Shown here: positions 11,533 through 22,609 of the stretch, piece after piece
Position numbering within the stretch: position 1 is the stretch's first letter
Layout of the letters: the number at the start of each line of letters is the position of its first letter
Source: Triticum aestivum
Lineage: Eukaryota > Streptophyta > Magnoliopsida > Poales > Poaceae
Assembly: GCF_018294505.1 (NCBI RefSeq)
Contig: NC_057796.1
Span: 272,671,906-272,735,905 of the forward strand
Length of the DNA stretch: 64,000 nucleotides
Reading direction: 5' to 3'
Program-made: the position numbers and the translations under genes
Notes under the pieces: generated by a model
The model's input: the letters and a program-made list of their open reading frames with translations, nothing else
Told to the model about the DNA's origin: nothing
Database searches by the model: none

Positions 11533-12280
11533 CTAACTTATAATCTTTTTACTCCTGGCCCTAGTGTTCGTCTGGTAGAAAATCTTGCAGAGGACCAGCT
11601 CCCACTCCTTCTCTTGCTCCAGGTCCCCAAGGTGGTACTGGTGCATCACCCAGTTGGTCCTTTGCTGGTCAAAGTTCTTGTTGGTGTGCAGCACCAGAAC
11701 CTTTTTGCTGCCCGTCTGCCGGCCGTTGACCATCACCGGCAAGGTATTGCCGGTGTTGCGCCACATCGCGTGCATGCCGCACTCCGACTGTATCTTGCGA
11801 CGCGTCCACGTGCCCCTTTTTGAACGCCCTGGAATTGCGCTGGAAGAAGTGCTTGCTTAGGCCACTCAGTGTGATACCTGCAGTATTGTCGAATACAGGT
11901 TTTATTGTACGTAGTTGGCATTTTCATGACACCTTTGGCATGTTGCAGTCACTTGTTTCACTTTTTATTAACTGTCAAATTGTAATTGCTTCACCGGGTC
12001 TGCGTCTAAAAAGAAAAATAGAGCTATAAACAAAGGAATATGTTTGTGCAAGTAGACGGCCGATCGGTGTCTTACCTGGAAGTTTCTCAGGATGGGTGTA
12101 GCATATGTCGTGCTCGCTGTCGATGGTTGGTATGAACAAATCGATGAGAGGGTGAGATCTCATGCTGTCAGCACTCACTTAGGCCTCAAGGTGCTCGATC
12201 AGCTCCTGATCCATGGGATCGAAATTGACGCCAGCCGGCAGCACCGGACAATCCTTCTTCGACTTGCATGGGTTAATTCC
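11533..12280 (-). pseudogene. NAC-domain transcription factor fragment (SND2/NAC073/NAC075-like)
   Basis: Two exons of a NAC domain are readable on the minus strand. Exon A (about 12280 to 12076) encodes LPAGVNFDPMDQELIEHLEA, a TAA stop, then SHPLIDLFIPT and ICYTHPEKLPG, ending at a GTAAG donor. Exon B (from 11877 after TGCAG) encodes LSKHFFQRNSRAFK, then, after a one-base frame change in a run of identical bases near 11820, TRRKIQSE, the PVMVNGRQTGSKKVLVL block, TNWVMHQYHLGD and KIFYQ. These are NAC subdomains A/B to E and fit the SND2/NAC073 group best. The first exon and the C-terminal activation region are absent. It lies inside the CACTA borders, so it may be a captured fragment. No function is expected. 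Confidence 0.8.
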
Positions 12281-12414
12281 AGTTATATGGTACTCAATGT
12301 ATGATCAATCGACTGTTTTAAGTGAATGATGAAAGATTTCGACAGATAAGTGGTACTCCAAATCTGAAGTCCAGAATACCCGAACACGCCGCCGGGATTC
12401 TTGTGTCACCTCAC

Positions 12415-12565
12415 GCGCAGCGTGTTGTCATGTCAATTCAATGTGTGGACATGATGAATAATTTGACCGACGTATACTAGTACTGCTACTGTACTACTTA
12501 TTAGTCATATTTAGTGTCACATTTTAACCATAGGTTTAACTAACAAGTACGCACTTGAAGCCTAA

Positions 12566-12608
<43 letters not shown>

Positions 12609-12930
12609 TGCACAGCATCTCCATCATCATTATCAGTACATCCTGCGCAGGTGAGTTAGGATGCACTTGATCCCAGAAAGGTATCTATCCTTCAAACCAG
12701 AGGAGTGCTTCAAACTAACAACACTACATAATATCCAACAAAAGAGGGTCGTGCTACAGCAGCAGAATACATGGCTCAGTCTACATATCAGTACGAATCA
12801 AGTTGTGCATATTTGCTGTTGGCATGAACCACATCGCCGCATGTCGGGTTTGCAAAAGCCATCCATCGCATGGAAGCTTGATGCCTTTCACACACTGAAG
12901 ATTATCTGGCAACAAGCTGTGTCGACGAAT
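12415..12930. repeat. Duplicate of 12941-13454 ending at a gap (probable assembly overlap)
   Basis: Base-for-base the same as 12941-13454 except that the (TA)n run is two bases longer. It directly abuts the 10-N gap. It includes a second copy of the C-terminal exon end of the F-box/DUF295 pseudogene. The simplest reading is that two contig ends overlap and were not merged. Confidence 0.8.
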
Positions 12931-12940
12931 NNNNNNNNNN
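12931..12940. other. Assembly gap (10 N)
   Basis: Short fixed-size gap flanked by identical sequence on both sides. Confidence 0.99.
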
Positions 12941-13091
12941 GCGCAGCGTGTTGTCATGTCAATTCAATGTGTGGACATGATGAATAATTTGACCGACGTA
13001 TACTAGTACTGCTACTGTACTACTTATTAGTCATATTTAGTGTCACATTTTAACCATAGGTTTAACTAACAAGTACGCACTTGAAGCCTAA

Positions 13092-13132
<41 letters not shown>

Positions 13133-13304
13133 TGCACAGCATCTCCATCATCATTATCAGTACATCCTGCGCAGGTGAGTTAGGATGCACTTGATCCCAG
13201 AAAGGTATCTATCCTTCAAACCAGAGGAGTGCTTCAAACTAACAACACTACATAATATCCAACAAAAGAGGGTCGTGCTACAGCAGCAGAATACATGGCT
13301 CAGT

Positions 13305-15156
13305 CTACATATCAGTACGAATCAAGTTGTGCATATTTGCTGTTGGCATGAACCACATCGCCGCATGTCGGGTTTGCAAAAGCCATCCATCGCATGGAAG
13401 CTTGATGCCTTTCACACACTGAAGATTATCTGGCAACAAGCTGTGTCGACGAATGTCTGGATATGGTGATTCATGAAACCCATGGTATGATGTGTAAACA
13501 CAGTCCCCCCTGGCGGATGGAAGTTGCATAGCACGGTAATCATCGCCGGTGATATGATCGATGATTGGTTGGATGATCGGATAATTGAGCCCGAGGAACA
13601 TGGAGTGGTTGCCGAGGCTGTAAACCCGCCTCCAGTTGAATACGCCTGGCCCAATGGAGCTGGGATCTTTCTCGAACATGAAGCAGCGGTAGCCATCAAT
13701 GTCACGAACGGCCCAGGCATTGTACTGCATGTGGTTTGATGAAATGGTTTGGTTAATTTGGTACGTGCAAATGAGCATCAAATGACCACCGTCAGCTAAA
13801 CGAGCGATAAACCACCACCCATCGGCTGGTATGATTCCAGGTCCTGGAATCATGAAGGCCAGCGCATTTGCGTCTGCTGCAATAATTCAAATTGGAGACC
13901 AAAAGGACAAAAATAAACAATCATGTTCAGAGTATGTGTGGAATTAAGATTATTATAATAGTGACACATATCATAGACAGAGAATTTCAATGCCGTGGTC
14001 ATAATCATACCCCAAGTTAAAAAAATAAGCCAATGGCTTTCATATTCTAGCAATATATCATGGTTCAAACATCATGTAACAATGAGAGGAAAACAGATAT
14101 GACAGGGCCTACTCATATTCTACCATAGCACTTACTACAGTTATCATATCAACTCTAAGCAATAACATGCGTTGTTATAAAAATCCTGGAAATGAGAGTA
14201 ACATATAGCAATCATGAGGTTATACTCATAATATCTATTCTAACAATCATTAGATACCAATTGTTCTCATATCAACTCTAACAATAACATGTGTGGTCAT
14301 AAAAATCTAGGAAATGAGAGGAACATATAGCAGTGATGTGGTTATGGACATACTATATATTCTTAATTTGTAACAATGAACAGGCAACCGTATTCTTAAG
14401 GTAAAGATGAGATGAGATAGAACAATTACACGACGATAGATTCCACCAGTATAGGCAGCCAATCTGTGCGTCGACCGCATAAACGATGCCATCGTGCACT
14501 ATAGCATCAGACAGAAGTGTTGGGTAAAGAGGATCGATGATGAGCCATAACCATGTATGGCGACCGGATTCCAGATAGACTAATCCCATGTTGAACACGG
14601 CAATGAGCTTGTAATCCATGTAGTCTTCTGATGGTGTGGGCACTTCGTAGATTACAACCTTCAGCAAACAGAGGTCGAGCCAAAAGCTCGACGCGTCTCG
14701 TGCGTAGTAGGCAGGAGTGTCCGGCGGGCCGCGAGGCTCGATGGCGGCGGTATCCAAAGATGGAAGGGTCATCTCTCGCTGGGTGTAGATATCCACGAAA
14801 TGTCACAGACTACCGGATTGGTGGATGAGGACGATCCAGTTGGCCTTCATGCCCGCCCAGTAGTGGCCGCGCATGAAGGACAGGTGGACGGGTAGTGGTA
14901 GCATGTCGAGGGGTACCACGGCAACCTCCGTAGGATCGTCAAGTCGGTGTCTGGGCCACCTGCGAGGATCAGGCATCAGCAAGCAGGGTGTCTTGAAAAG
15001 AGCCGGCCGGTTGCAGATGAGTAGACGGTACAAAGACACCGAGCATGCGGCCAGACGGACGGTGCTGAGTAGGTCCATACGATTACAGATCTACTCCAAG
15101 AGAACATCGGGGAGGGAATTCCAATCGCGGCTCTGCGTGTCAGTCGGTTCTGCCAT
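13305..15156 (-). pseudogene. F-box/DUF295 (KIB-type) gene with two premature stops
   Basis: Two-exon model on the minus strand: exon 1 is 15156-14430 (donor GTAATT) and exon 2 is 13876-13305 (acceptor TTGCAG). The lengths sum to 433 codons with a correct phase. The N-terminus has an F-box (DWNSLPDVLLE, then MDLLSTVRLAACS). The middle and C-terminus have DUF295 features (TPAYYARD, YKLIAVFNMG, and in exon 2 WFIARLADGG, VYSLGNHSMFLGLNYP, CVYTSYHG). Codon 22 is TAG (15091-15093), inside the F-box, and codon 118 is TGA (14803-14805); the frame is otherwise open. Intact proteins of this class act as substrate adaptors of SCF ubiquitin ligases with a DUF295 beta-propeller. It is a paralogue of the gene at 17198-18981 and lies within the CACTA borders. 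Confidence 0.8.
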
Positions 15157-16600
15157 TGGGGTTTTCGGTGCCTGCGAGCCAGCGGGGAAGTGGATTCGGG
15201 CGGGCGAGCGAAGAAGCTTCTCCTCGTGTGGCCGAGCAGTGAGCGGGGGGATATGGTACGCACGAGCTACCAAGGAAGATAGCGCAGGCGGGTGAGCAGA
15301 GAGCGGGGGGAAATGGTGTGCGGCCGACGATGGGGAAGAGAGGAGGAAGAAGAAGAGTGGTAGACGGGGAAGAAAGTGCATTAAATCTCAATTCTACTAC
15401 TACTACCAGGAAATACTGTCCTTCGGAATGTAAATAGTTACACTGATGACATATGTGTCTACCACAAGAGGGCCCATATGTCAGTTAATGGAGGACAGAA
15501 GCGTGCTCTACTGGAAAACATGATGGCAATACTGGGTAAGGCTGATTTAGTAACACCAACACGCTGGTTCAGCTTATTAATTAAGTGTCCCATCTACTGC
15601 AGCGTGTATTGTCACTTCACTGCGAAGACTAGTTGAATAGTTCTCTCTGACCGAGATGGGGAATAATGGATCGCGAAGACTTCCTTTCTACATTATCCCT
15701 ATGCCTCTACGCTGACTTCACTCATTTTGCTCCGTACATAGTCACTTGTTGAAATCTCTAGAAAGACAAATACTTCGTATTTGGGAACAGAGGGAGGATT
15801 TTACTCCGTATTTGGGAACAGAGGGAGGAGTTTACTCCTTATTTGGAAACAGAGGGAGTATCACCATATGGAGGGAACAGAGGAAGCTTGAAATATGAAC
15901 ATGTCAATGGGAGGGAGTAAGCCCCATGCATGCAACATGCAACACTCACACGTACACATGGACGCACACAACACTCACGCACCCATGCGGCACACAGCAC
16001 ACGACGCAACACACACGCTCACGCTCAAGTGCTCAACCTACTCCCTACGTCCGTGAAAGACTGTACATTTAGAGATTTACACATTGACCAGGGCATAATT
16101 AACGCCCAAAAGTAGCAGACTTATGTGTGCATGCGACCATTGAGAGAAGATTAAATGAAGGTCGTTGCATGCTATAATTAAGGATAGACATGTAGCCTAT
16201 ACCTAGAGCACAAGTTGGTGCATTATTCAATCAATATCGATTTAGATTAAAGGCTAAATGCATTGGAAGTGTAGATGTACTACACTCTTTGTTTTTTAGC
16301 TGATTTCTTTGCTCTGCCAACTGACAGGTGGGACCCAGAAACCAGGTGACAATTTAACCAGTCAACAAAGTGCCACATCGACTATGTGGCCGGTCAGTAG
16401 GGTGCAATACGGTGCTCTACAATGAGCTAGTGATCGTATAATCACCGCAAAACTATATATAGTGACCGTAAAGAGCGTATTGTTACATACGTTGACCGCC
16501 AGTGTATTTTTCTCGTTTCAAATTAAGCCATATTAACCAGAAAGGACGCAATATGGACTAGTACTAGTACTGCTTTGATGTGTCCCGTCAACTCGCCGAA
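15157..16600. other. No intact gene; short repeat remnants
   Basis: Upstream side of the F-box pseudogene. At 15775-15860 a 31-bp unit around 'tttgggaacagagggagga' is repeated about three times. At 15930-16030 the sequence is CA-rich. A Stowaway-like start (ctccctacgtccgt) is at about 16042. Nothing else was recognised. Confidence 0.5.
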
Positions 16601-16779
16601 CGAGGAGAAGCTTGCTAACTACGCCTCTCCCTCGCCCACGCGTGCGGTGGTTCGCAGGACGAGGAGAGGGTTTTGACTACAGCGCCCTCTCCCTCTCCCT
16701 CGCCCTCGCTCTCGCGGTGGACGTGCAGCAGTTCAATCGGTGTCAGATTGCCAGAAGCATAATGTGTACTGTAGTATCA

Positions 16780-16888
16780 TCATTGTTGGACCTTCTGAAG
16801 AGGCGAAGAGCCAAGTGCAAGGTTCACACGAGTACGAACTGTTGAACCTCCCGAAGAGGCAAAGAGCCAAGCGCAAGGTTTTATAGGA
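16780..16888. repeat. Short direct repeat of about 42 bp
   Basis: The block 'gaagaggcgaagagccaag' at about 16797 recurs with few changes at about 16853, both followed by 'cgcaaggtt' or 'tgcaaggtt'. Confidence 0.6.
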
Positions 16889-17197
16889 GTTGTCGTCCTA
16901 GTAGGAGTGTACTACAACTATAGCGAACGATGCTACTGTATGATGCCGCCACGTCACGTATATCCAAAGCTATGCCACCTTTTTTCTCAAAGAGCGTGTT
17001 GGAGCCCGTGCGACAACCACACAAGTTGCACGTACACATAACACACTTACTAGTAATAAATTCTAAAGGACAAATGCCAGTATGCCACACAAGTTCATCT
17101 CCAATTCATGTGATAAATTTGTGCACGACTAGTCTACATATATTCACAGTGATGTCGTTCACAATTTACCGTGCTCCACTTACACGTTATAGATGGG

Positions 17198-18981
17198 CTA
17201 CATGTCCTCCTCCAGGTTCCAGTCCCAGGTGTTCTTCATGGATGGCATGATCCATAGCGGTGGGCAATGGGAATCATTGTCGCAGCTTTCTAGTCCGGTT
17301 CCACACGATGGAGACTCATCCAAGCTGAAGCGGCATAAAGCAGGGATAGTGTGTCCCAGCATGTCGTTCATCCGGCAGTGCGCACTGAAGACACAACCAT
17401 GCTTCATGAACGGCAGGCCTTCCGTGTCGTGCACGGAAGGTGGCATCGGCTTCACAATGGGGTAGATATCCCCAATGAAAAGTGAGTACTCTCCAAGAGT
17501 GTTCCTCGGCACCCGCGTAGCATCACGGGGGTCGAACTTGGCGTCGTTCATCTGGTACACGCGGCATCTCAAATCTGGACACGTGGTGATGTACATAGTC
17601 AAGGTCCATGCATAATAATGTTGTGCTCAAATATGGCGGTCAGTAATACTGTGCAGCAAATAGTACTACTCCGGTATAGAGGAAGTAAAATAACCGGCTT
17701 ATTATATATAGCCACTCTTGGCTACATGGATGAGATAGTAAGACATGGAAAAACAAAAATGGTGGCAGCTAGTGGGTTCAAGTCTTCAAGGGCCTAGCTA
17801 GCTATACACGTCCTCCAAGGTAAAAAGTACTCCTACTAGTATGTAAGTAGAGTACTAGTACAACAATGAAAGAGAAGGAGAGAGGGTTAAAAATGGAATA
17901 CATGGGTAGATGGTGACGGTCCAATCGTGGTAGATTGTGTGACCATGTTGCACATCAGTGGTACCATGGGTAACGACTGCTAAGATAGTTGATCCCAATA
18001 TGCCAAAGTCAGCTACAAGGTTCCAGGTTAGACCGAATCGGGGATGCAAATGCACATCCAGGATCGGCGATCTTATTTTGATCGCGGGATGACTGGTCCC
18101 TGCAAAATAATGGAGTACCGTTAGGGATGCAAATGATGGTTTGTGCATTCCGTTTGTAATCTCCCGTACCGTAGGATGGCAACCAGATGAAACAAGTCCC
18201 CTGGCTTGTCACCGCGAATATGCGGCCTAGATGGCGCATGGCGTCTTCAAACGTATAGGGGTACAAATCTGCCGCCGCCAACATGCGCCAGCCTCTGCCG
18301 TTACTGCCTCTTGCATTGATGGCAATCCTTATGTCGAACACCGTGATGAGATAGTAATCGTCGTAGCCGCGTCGCTTTGTCGGCGGGTCCACAATTGCTA
18401 TCTTCTTCAATCTCATGTACGCATCATCATACGTATTCAAGCCCAGCCAGTCCGGGAGGCCGATCCCAATGGTGGAGAAGGGGTCTACCGGAACGGCCGC
18501 ACTGTTGTGGATGTTGTGCAAAATGATGGTGGTATCCGGCCGGAGGTATGCAAGCCAATCTTCGTTGGCACCAACCCAGACCTATATATAAGACGGTGGG
18601 CAGCGAAGAAATTACGGGATGGAAATGGAATAACTAAGTACTACATGATCAAACTCCATTACTGACCTGCTCATGGGACAAAATCCGACTACCTCTCAAC
18701 GTCGGCAACTCTAGCAGAGTCAATGTGCAACCATGGCCAGGGAGCGGTGGACTGTTCGAAGGATTGTCCCATAGAAGAACCTTCTCCTCGAGGATGCATG
18801 GAAGACCAACAAGCATGGCCTTTTCCCAAGCCATTTTAAGCACCGTCTTGAAAAAGTTGGTGCAGGAAGCACCGAGTCTTGCGGCGGTGAGGGTGTTGGA
18901 GCGGCGTGCGATTTGTCCCAGAGGATCATCGTCCAAGGTCTCCCAGCCCCGACGAGGAGGAGAACCGCCTGGCGAATCCAT
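17198..18981 (-). CDS. F-box/DUF295 protein, apparently intact, four exons
   Basis: Minus-strand model: exon 1 18981-18667 (donor GTCAGT), exon 2 18581-18170 (acceptor TATAG, donor GTACGG), exon 3 18099-17902 (acceptor TTGCAG, donor GTATTC), exon 4 17574-17198 (acceptor TCCAG, TGA stop region). Lengths 315+412+198+377 give 1302 nt, i.e. 433 residues with no stop and consistent phases, the usual size for the family. Residues about 10-50 form a divergent F-box (WETLDDDPLGQIARRS, LTAARLGASC). The rest is DUF295: VGANEDWLAYLRPD, YYLITVFDIR, GRIFAVTSQGTCFIWLP, a YSLFIGD strand and the C-terminal PPLWIMPSM motif. Such proteins are inferred to pair with SKP1 in SCF ubiquitin ligases; the target is unknown. 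The start was chosen at the ATG preceding the F-box; an in-frame ATG 31 codons upstream exists. It lies inside the CACTA borders. Expression is unknown. Confidence 0.75.
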
Positions 18982-20475
18982 GGGAGCAGCGACGAAGTGC
19001 CTTCTCTTCGGGGGGAGGGGAACTGGCGAGGAGGAGATAAGAGCACAGTAACGGCAGGGCCTCGTCCCTCCCAACTGTAGATCGTTCCTTCCAACTGTAG
19101 GGAAGGGGTGAGGCTATTATTTGCTACTAGTACTAGCATTATGGGACGTTATGGGATTGCATTATACTGTAAATAATAGCACTAGTAAGAAATTTTTGGC
19201 ACTAGCTAGTAGTTTTTGGCGTGGATTAAGAAATTTTGGGTATGTTTTTGCTATTTTTTGTACACGCCAACTACTGTCAAAAAACGTCTTACATTATGTG
19301 ACGGAGGAGTACGTACTCGTACTATAGCAGTACTAGTACTACTTTCTCAACTAGTACTGCGAGGGTACTACTAGTGCTATGTACTGTACTTCTAGTATAG
19401 TGCACCAGTTTTGAACTCTTGAATCTCAGGGCCAAGGAGCTACAGTTGGAAGTGGAGGGTACTACTGTTCTCTAGAACCATCGCTGTACTATCAATGCAG
19501 GGAAAGTACACCTGCGTAGTGGCCTAGTGGGTACTCTCGGTGCTCTATTCAGCCGCTCCTCTCACATAGCTGGCCTACTCAGCCGCTCCTCTCACGCACA
19601 CACTAGCAGCCTGTTTATCAGCGACAGTTACAGCGGGGGCAGAACATTTGAGTTATTTGATACAGCGAGACTAGGCTTTTCGCTTCCATTTGTGGAGGTG
19701 TAATGGATCTCGTCGAACTTTGTTAGTAGTTCCTTCTTTATGAATGAGATGAAGCAAAGCTTTTGCCTCCGTTTCAAAAAAACACGTCAAGAGGAATTTC
19801 TTTTATAGTAGAGCCGATAATGGAGTGAAGTCCATGCGTGCAACGCCACAAGCTACAGAGTAGTAGTAGAGCACTTTACATACAGAGCCATATTGCACAG
19901 TTCCCAATGCCCCGCCAGGCATTTCCGGCTCCTCGGGCTTAATTGGGAGGCGCTAGTTTAAATATGCTACTAGCTGATGAGGAAGCTGCAAGCGAGGTGC
20001 GGCTAGGGCGAGCACGCGAGCCATGAGATGCTGGGAAGGAAAACCCGTTCACGTGGCTAGGCTATCCAGTGCACCCAGATTGTGGTGCCGCACGTCCGTT
20101 TGACTTCAAAACTCAAACTACCCTGTGTAAAATATTGGCTCGCAGCGAAGTTACTATTTAAAAAAAAGGCCGCCGTGCGTTCGGCCAGGATCGAACCCAC
20201 AAAACGAGGTATACACTCCCGCGACCACTAGTAGTACTCGTTGGAGTACAATGCAACCTAGAATCGCCTTTTGTCGCTAGTAGTACATTGTTCCTTACAA
20301 GAAACCCCTAATAATGCAAGAAACCACTAATAATGCCAAGAAACTACTACCACTTGCATACGTGGCAGACTTAAGATAAGACTACCTTATCAACCATTGT
20401 ACATGCTCTTACCAACCAGACCTACCAAGTAACGACTACTCTACAAAGTGTCGTTATAGGCACGTTTCAACCCAT
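18982..20475. other. Upstream of the F-box gene; LINE-like 3' tail and SINE-like motif
   Basis: Probable promoter side of the minus-strand F-box gene near 18982-19140, without a TATA box I can defend. Around 19700-19785 the sequence 'gatgaagcaaagcttttgcc' followed by 'tccgtttcaaaaaaa' resembles the 3' tail of Triticeae LINEs. At about 20180-20195 there is a minus-strand GGTTCGATCC box (see findings). No gene seen. Confidence 0.4.
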
Positions 20476-20590
20476 GGCCCTGTTTGGATACATTTGTTGT
20501 CAATCTAACCCTGCCATCCAAACACAACTTTGGTTAGAGTTAGTTCAGGGTTAGAATCTAACCTCTGACTTAGAGTATCCAAACAGGGCC
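20476..20590. mobile_element. Tourist/PIF-Harbinger-like MITE, 115 bp
   Basis: Terminal inverted repeats GGCCCTGTTTGGATA and TATCCAAACAGGGCC are perfect over 15 bp, flanked on both sides by CAT. Size, terminal sequence and a 3-bp duplication fit Tourist-like elements, though the usual duplication is TTA/TAA. Confidence 0.75.
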
Positions 20591-22600
20591 CATGTCGCCC
20601 ATTAAGTCAACGCCTTCTATTCGATCGGGCGTTATGACTTGTGGGACCTACATGTCAGTCTGCACAAAAATCCCCGAGTGACCTCCTACCTCCGGCCCGT
20701 CCACCTAGTCATCCTCGGCCATGGGACGCAGCTACCGCCGCTGGCAGAAGGCGAGGTCAAAACCGTCGGCGGTGCGGAGCCCATCTTGCGGCAGCCCGGA
20801 TGCCAGCTCCGTCCAGCGCTCGCGGCCGCTAGCTAGCCAAGATAGCTCCGTCCAGCTGCTTGTCTGCAAGGTTTGCTAGCTAGATTGGCACGGCGGCGCG
20901 GCGGCTTGCTCGCGCGCGCCGTGCTAAGGACAGCCATCTGGCTCAAGCGAAGGCCAGCGCAGCGGCTTGCTCGCTCGGGCCAGCCTGCCAACCCGTGCGG
21001 AGCCCAGCGCGGCGTCCGGCCCGTCCGCTGGAGTGGCGGCCAACTCGCTCATCACCGGCGCCACTGACGAACACGCATCAGTACTATTTGAAGTAATGTT
21101 CAGGAAAAATAATGATTTGAGGGGGAATAACAGGATAGAAGGTCAGATGTGGGTCCCTCGTGTCAACAGTCAAACAAAATGTGTTGGTTTAAGCTACCTC
21201 GTCAGCACGGACGTGTGGGCCAACCCTGTCATAAATGGGTTTAAACTAACCTAATCGGTAGGTAGTAGTTTTTGACGTGGATTAAGAAATTTTGGGTATA
21301 TTTTTGCTATTTTGTGTACAATAGATTCTTCCTAGGGCTGGTTGAAAGTGGTAGTTTTTTGTTAAATACTCTACATATTGTAAGTAGGAGTGAAAGTTAA
21401 GCTTTGGAACCCAATAAGCAAGGCTAGTTACATATGTGTACATGATTGAAAGTAAATATCAACCATGAGTGACTAATATCTTGATGGAAAACTCGAAACT
21501 ATGGAATACTAGGGAAAAAATTTGCATGGTTGGAAATACTAGCAATGTTCATGTGCGTTGCAATGAATCATAATTAGAATAATACTTATTCACAAACTTG
21601 ATACAAAACACTCTAATTTTGATATACATATATCACTAGAGATATATTATATTTCAATTAGAATATATTCCTTGGGCTGTTTTGGTGAGGTCAGGGAGGG
21701 GTGTGGTTGGTTTTAAGATACTAATTATGGGTTTTTCTCCAAATTGGTAGACAAGTGGGATGTTTGTGAGAAAAGGCAACAACTTACCTCAAAGTCGTTA
21801 GATGTAGATCTAATGGTCACAAATGACGGATGGCACACACACCATCATCACCAACTTAGTCTTCTGTAGGAGTACTAGCAAGATTCGTGCATTGCACGGA
21901 ACATCAAGATGCATTTTTTTTATAAAAACACTCGTTGTGATTGACCCATGCGGGAGTAATCCCATGTGTAAAAACTAATGATATCTTGAGAAATAGGAGA
22001 TAAGGTGAAGAGGAGTGGGGCGTGGTGGTGATTGGTGGTCGGACTGAGCGGAGGCATGGGGATTGACGACGCCGGCAGCGGCCACCAGGCCAGTTTGTTC
22101 CAGAGGCTTCCTTTCTTAATTGCTCAACAATGAGGTTGTTGGAGATAAGGATGAACGAGGGAAGGCCTTGTCTGCAAATGTGGAGAGGGGTGCGGGTATC
22201 TTTTAGTTTAATTTCCATCAGTCAGATATAGATCGGACGGTCTATATTGCAAGATGGCACGCGTACCATCATCACCAACTCGGTTTTTTATAAGAGAAGA
22301 AATATAAGTATGGAGATACAAACGTATTATTGATACTTGTTTCCATAAACTAGCATCTACATTCTATTCAACGCCTCAGCATGTGAGGCCTTAGCACAAT
22401 GACTTCTCGACTGTGTAAAACAAAGGTTTTACCGTCGCCGATAAGGAGGGGGTGACGGCGGCACGCTTTTTGGCTTGCTCTAGTCCTAGTAGTCATACTA
22501 GGTGGTCTAAGCACGTGTAGATTTATTCTTTTTCACGTCTCGTGTTCGCCGTACTGCCACGACTGTTGATGAATAGACGGTAAGTTATTCACGGGGAAAC
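20591..22600. other. No gene recognised; dispersed short repeats
   Basis: 20640-21060 is GC-rich with open frames in several phases but no recognisable protein. About 58 bp at 21261-21320 duplicate 19208-19265. The block 'ccatcatcaccaact' with flanking similarity occurs at about 21842 and 22263. Confidence 0.4.
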
Positions 22601-22609
22601 CCTTGTTGA

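Noticed and set aside
12569..12607. (TA)n microsatellite as a functional element
   Set aside because: Simple repeat in intergenic sequence; the only interest is its length difference between the duplicated blocks.
12661..12987. Plus-strand frame of 108 codons repeated at 13185
   Set aside because: Antisense to the F-box/DUF295 exon, and duplicated only by the apparent assembly overlap.
16881..17250. Small genes downstream of the F-box gene
   Set aside because: Overlapping frames on both strands with no recognisable protein; more likely 3' UTR and intergenic DNA.
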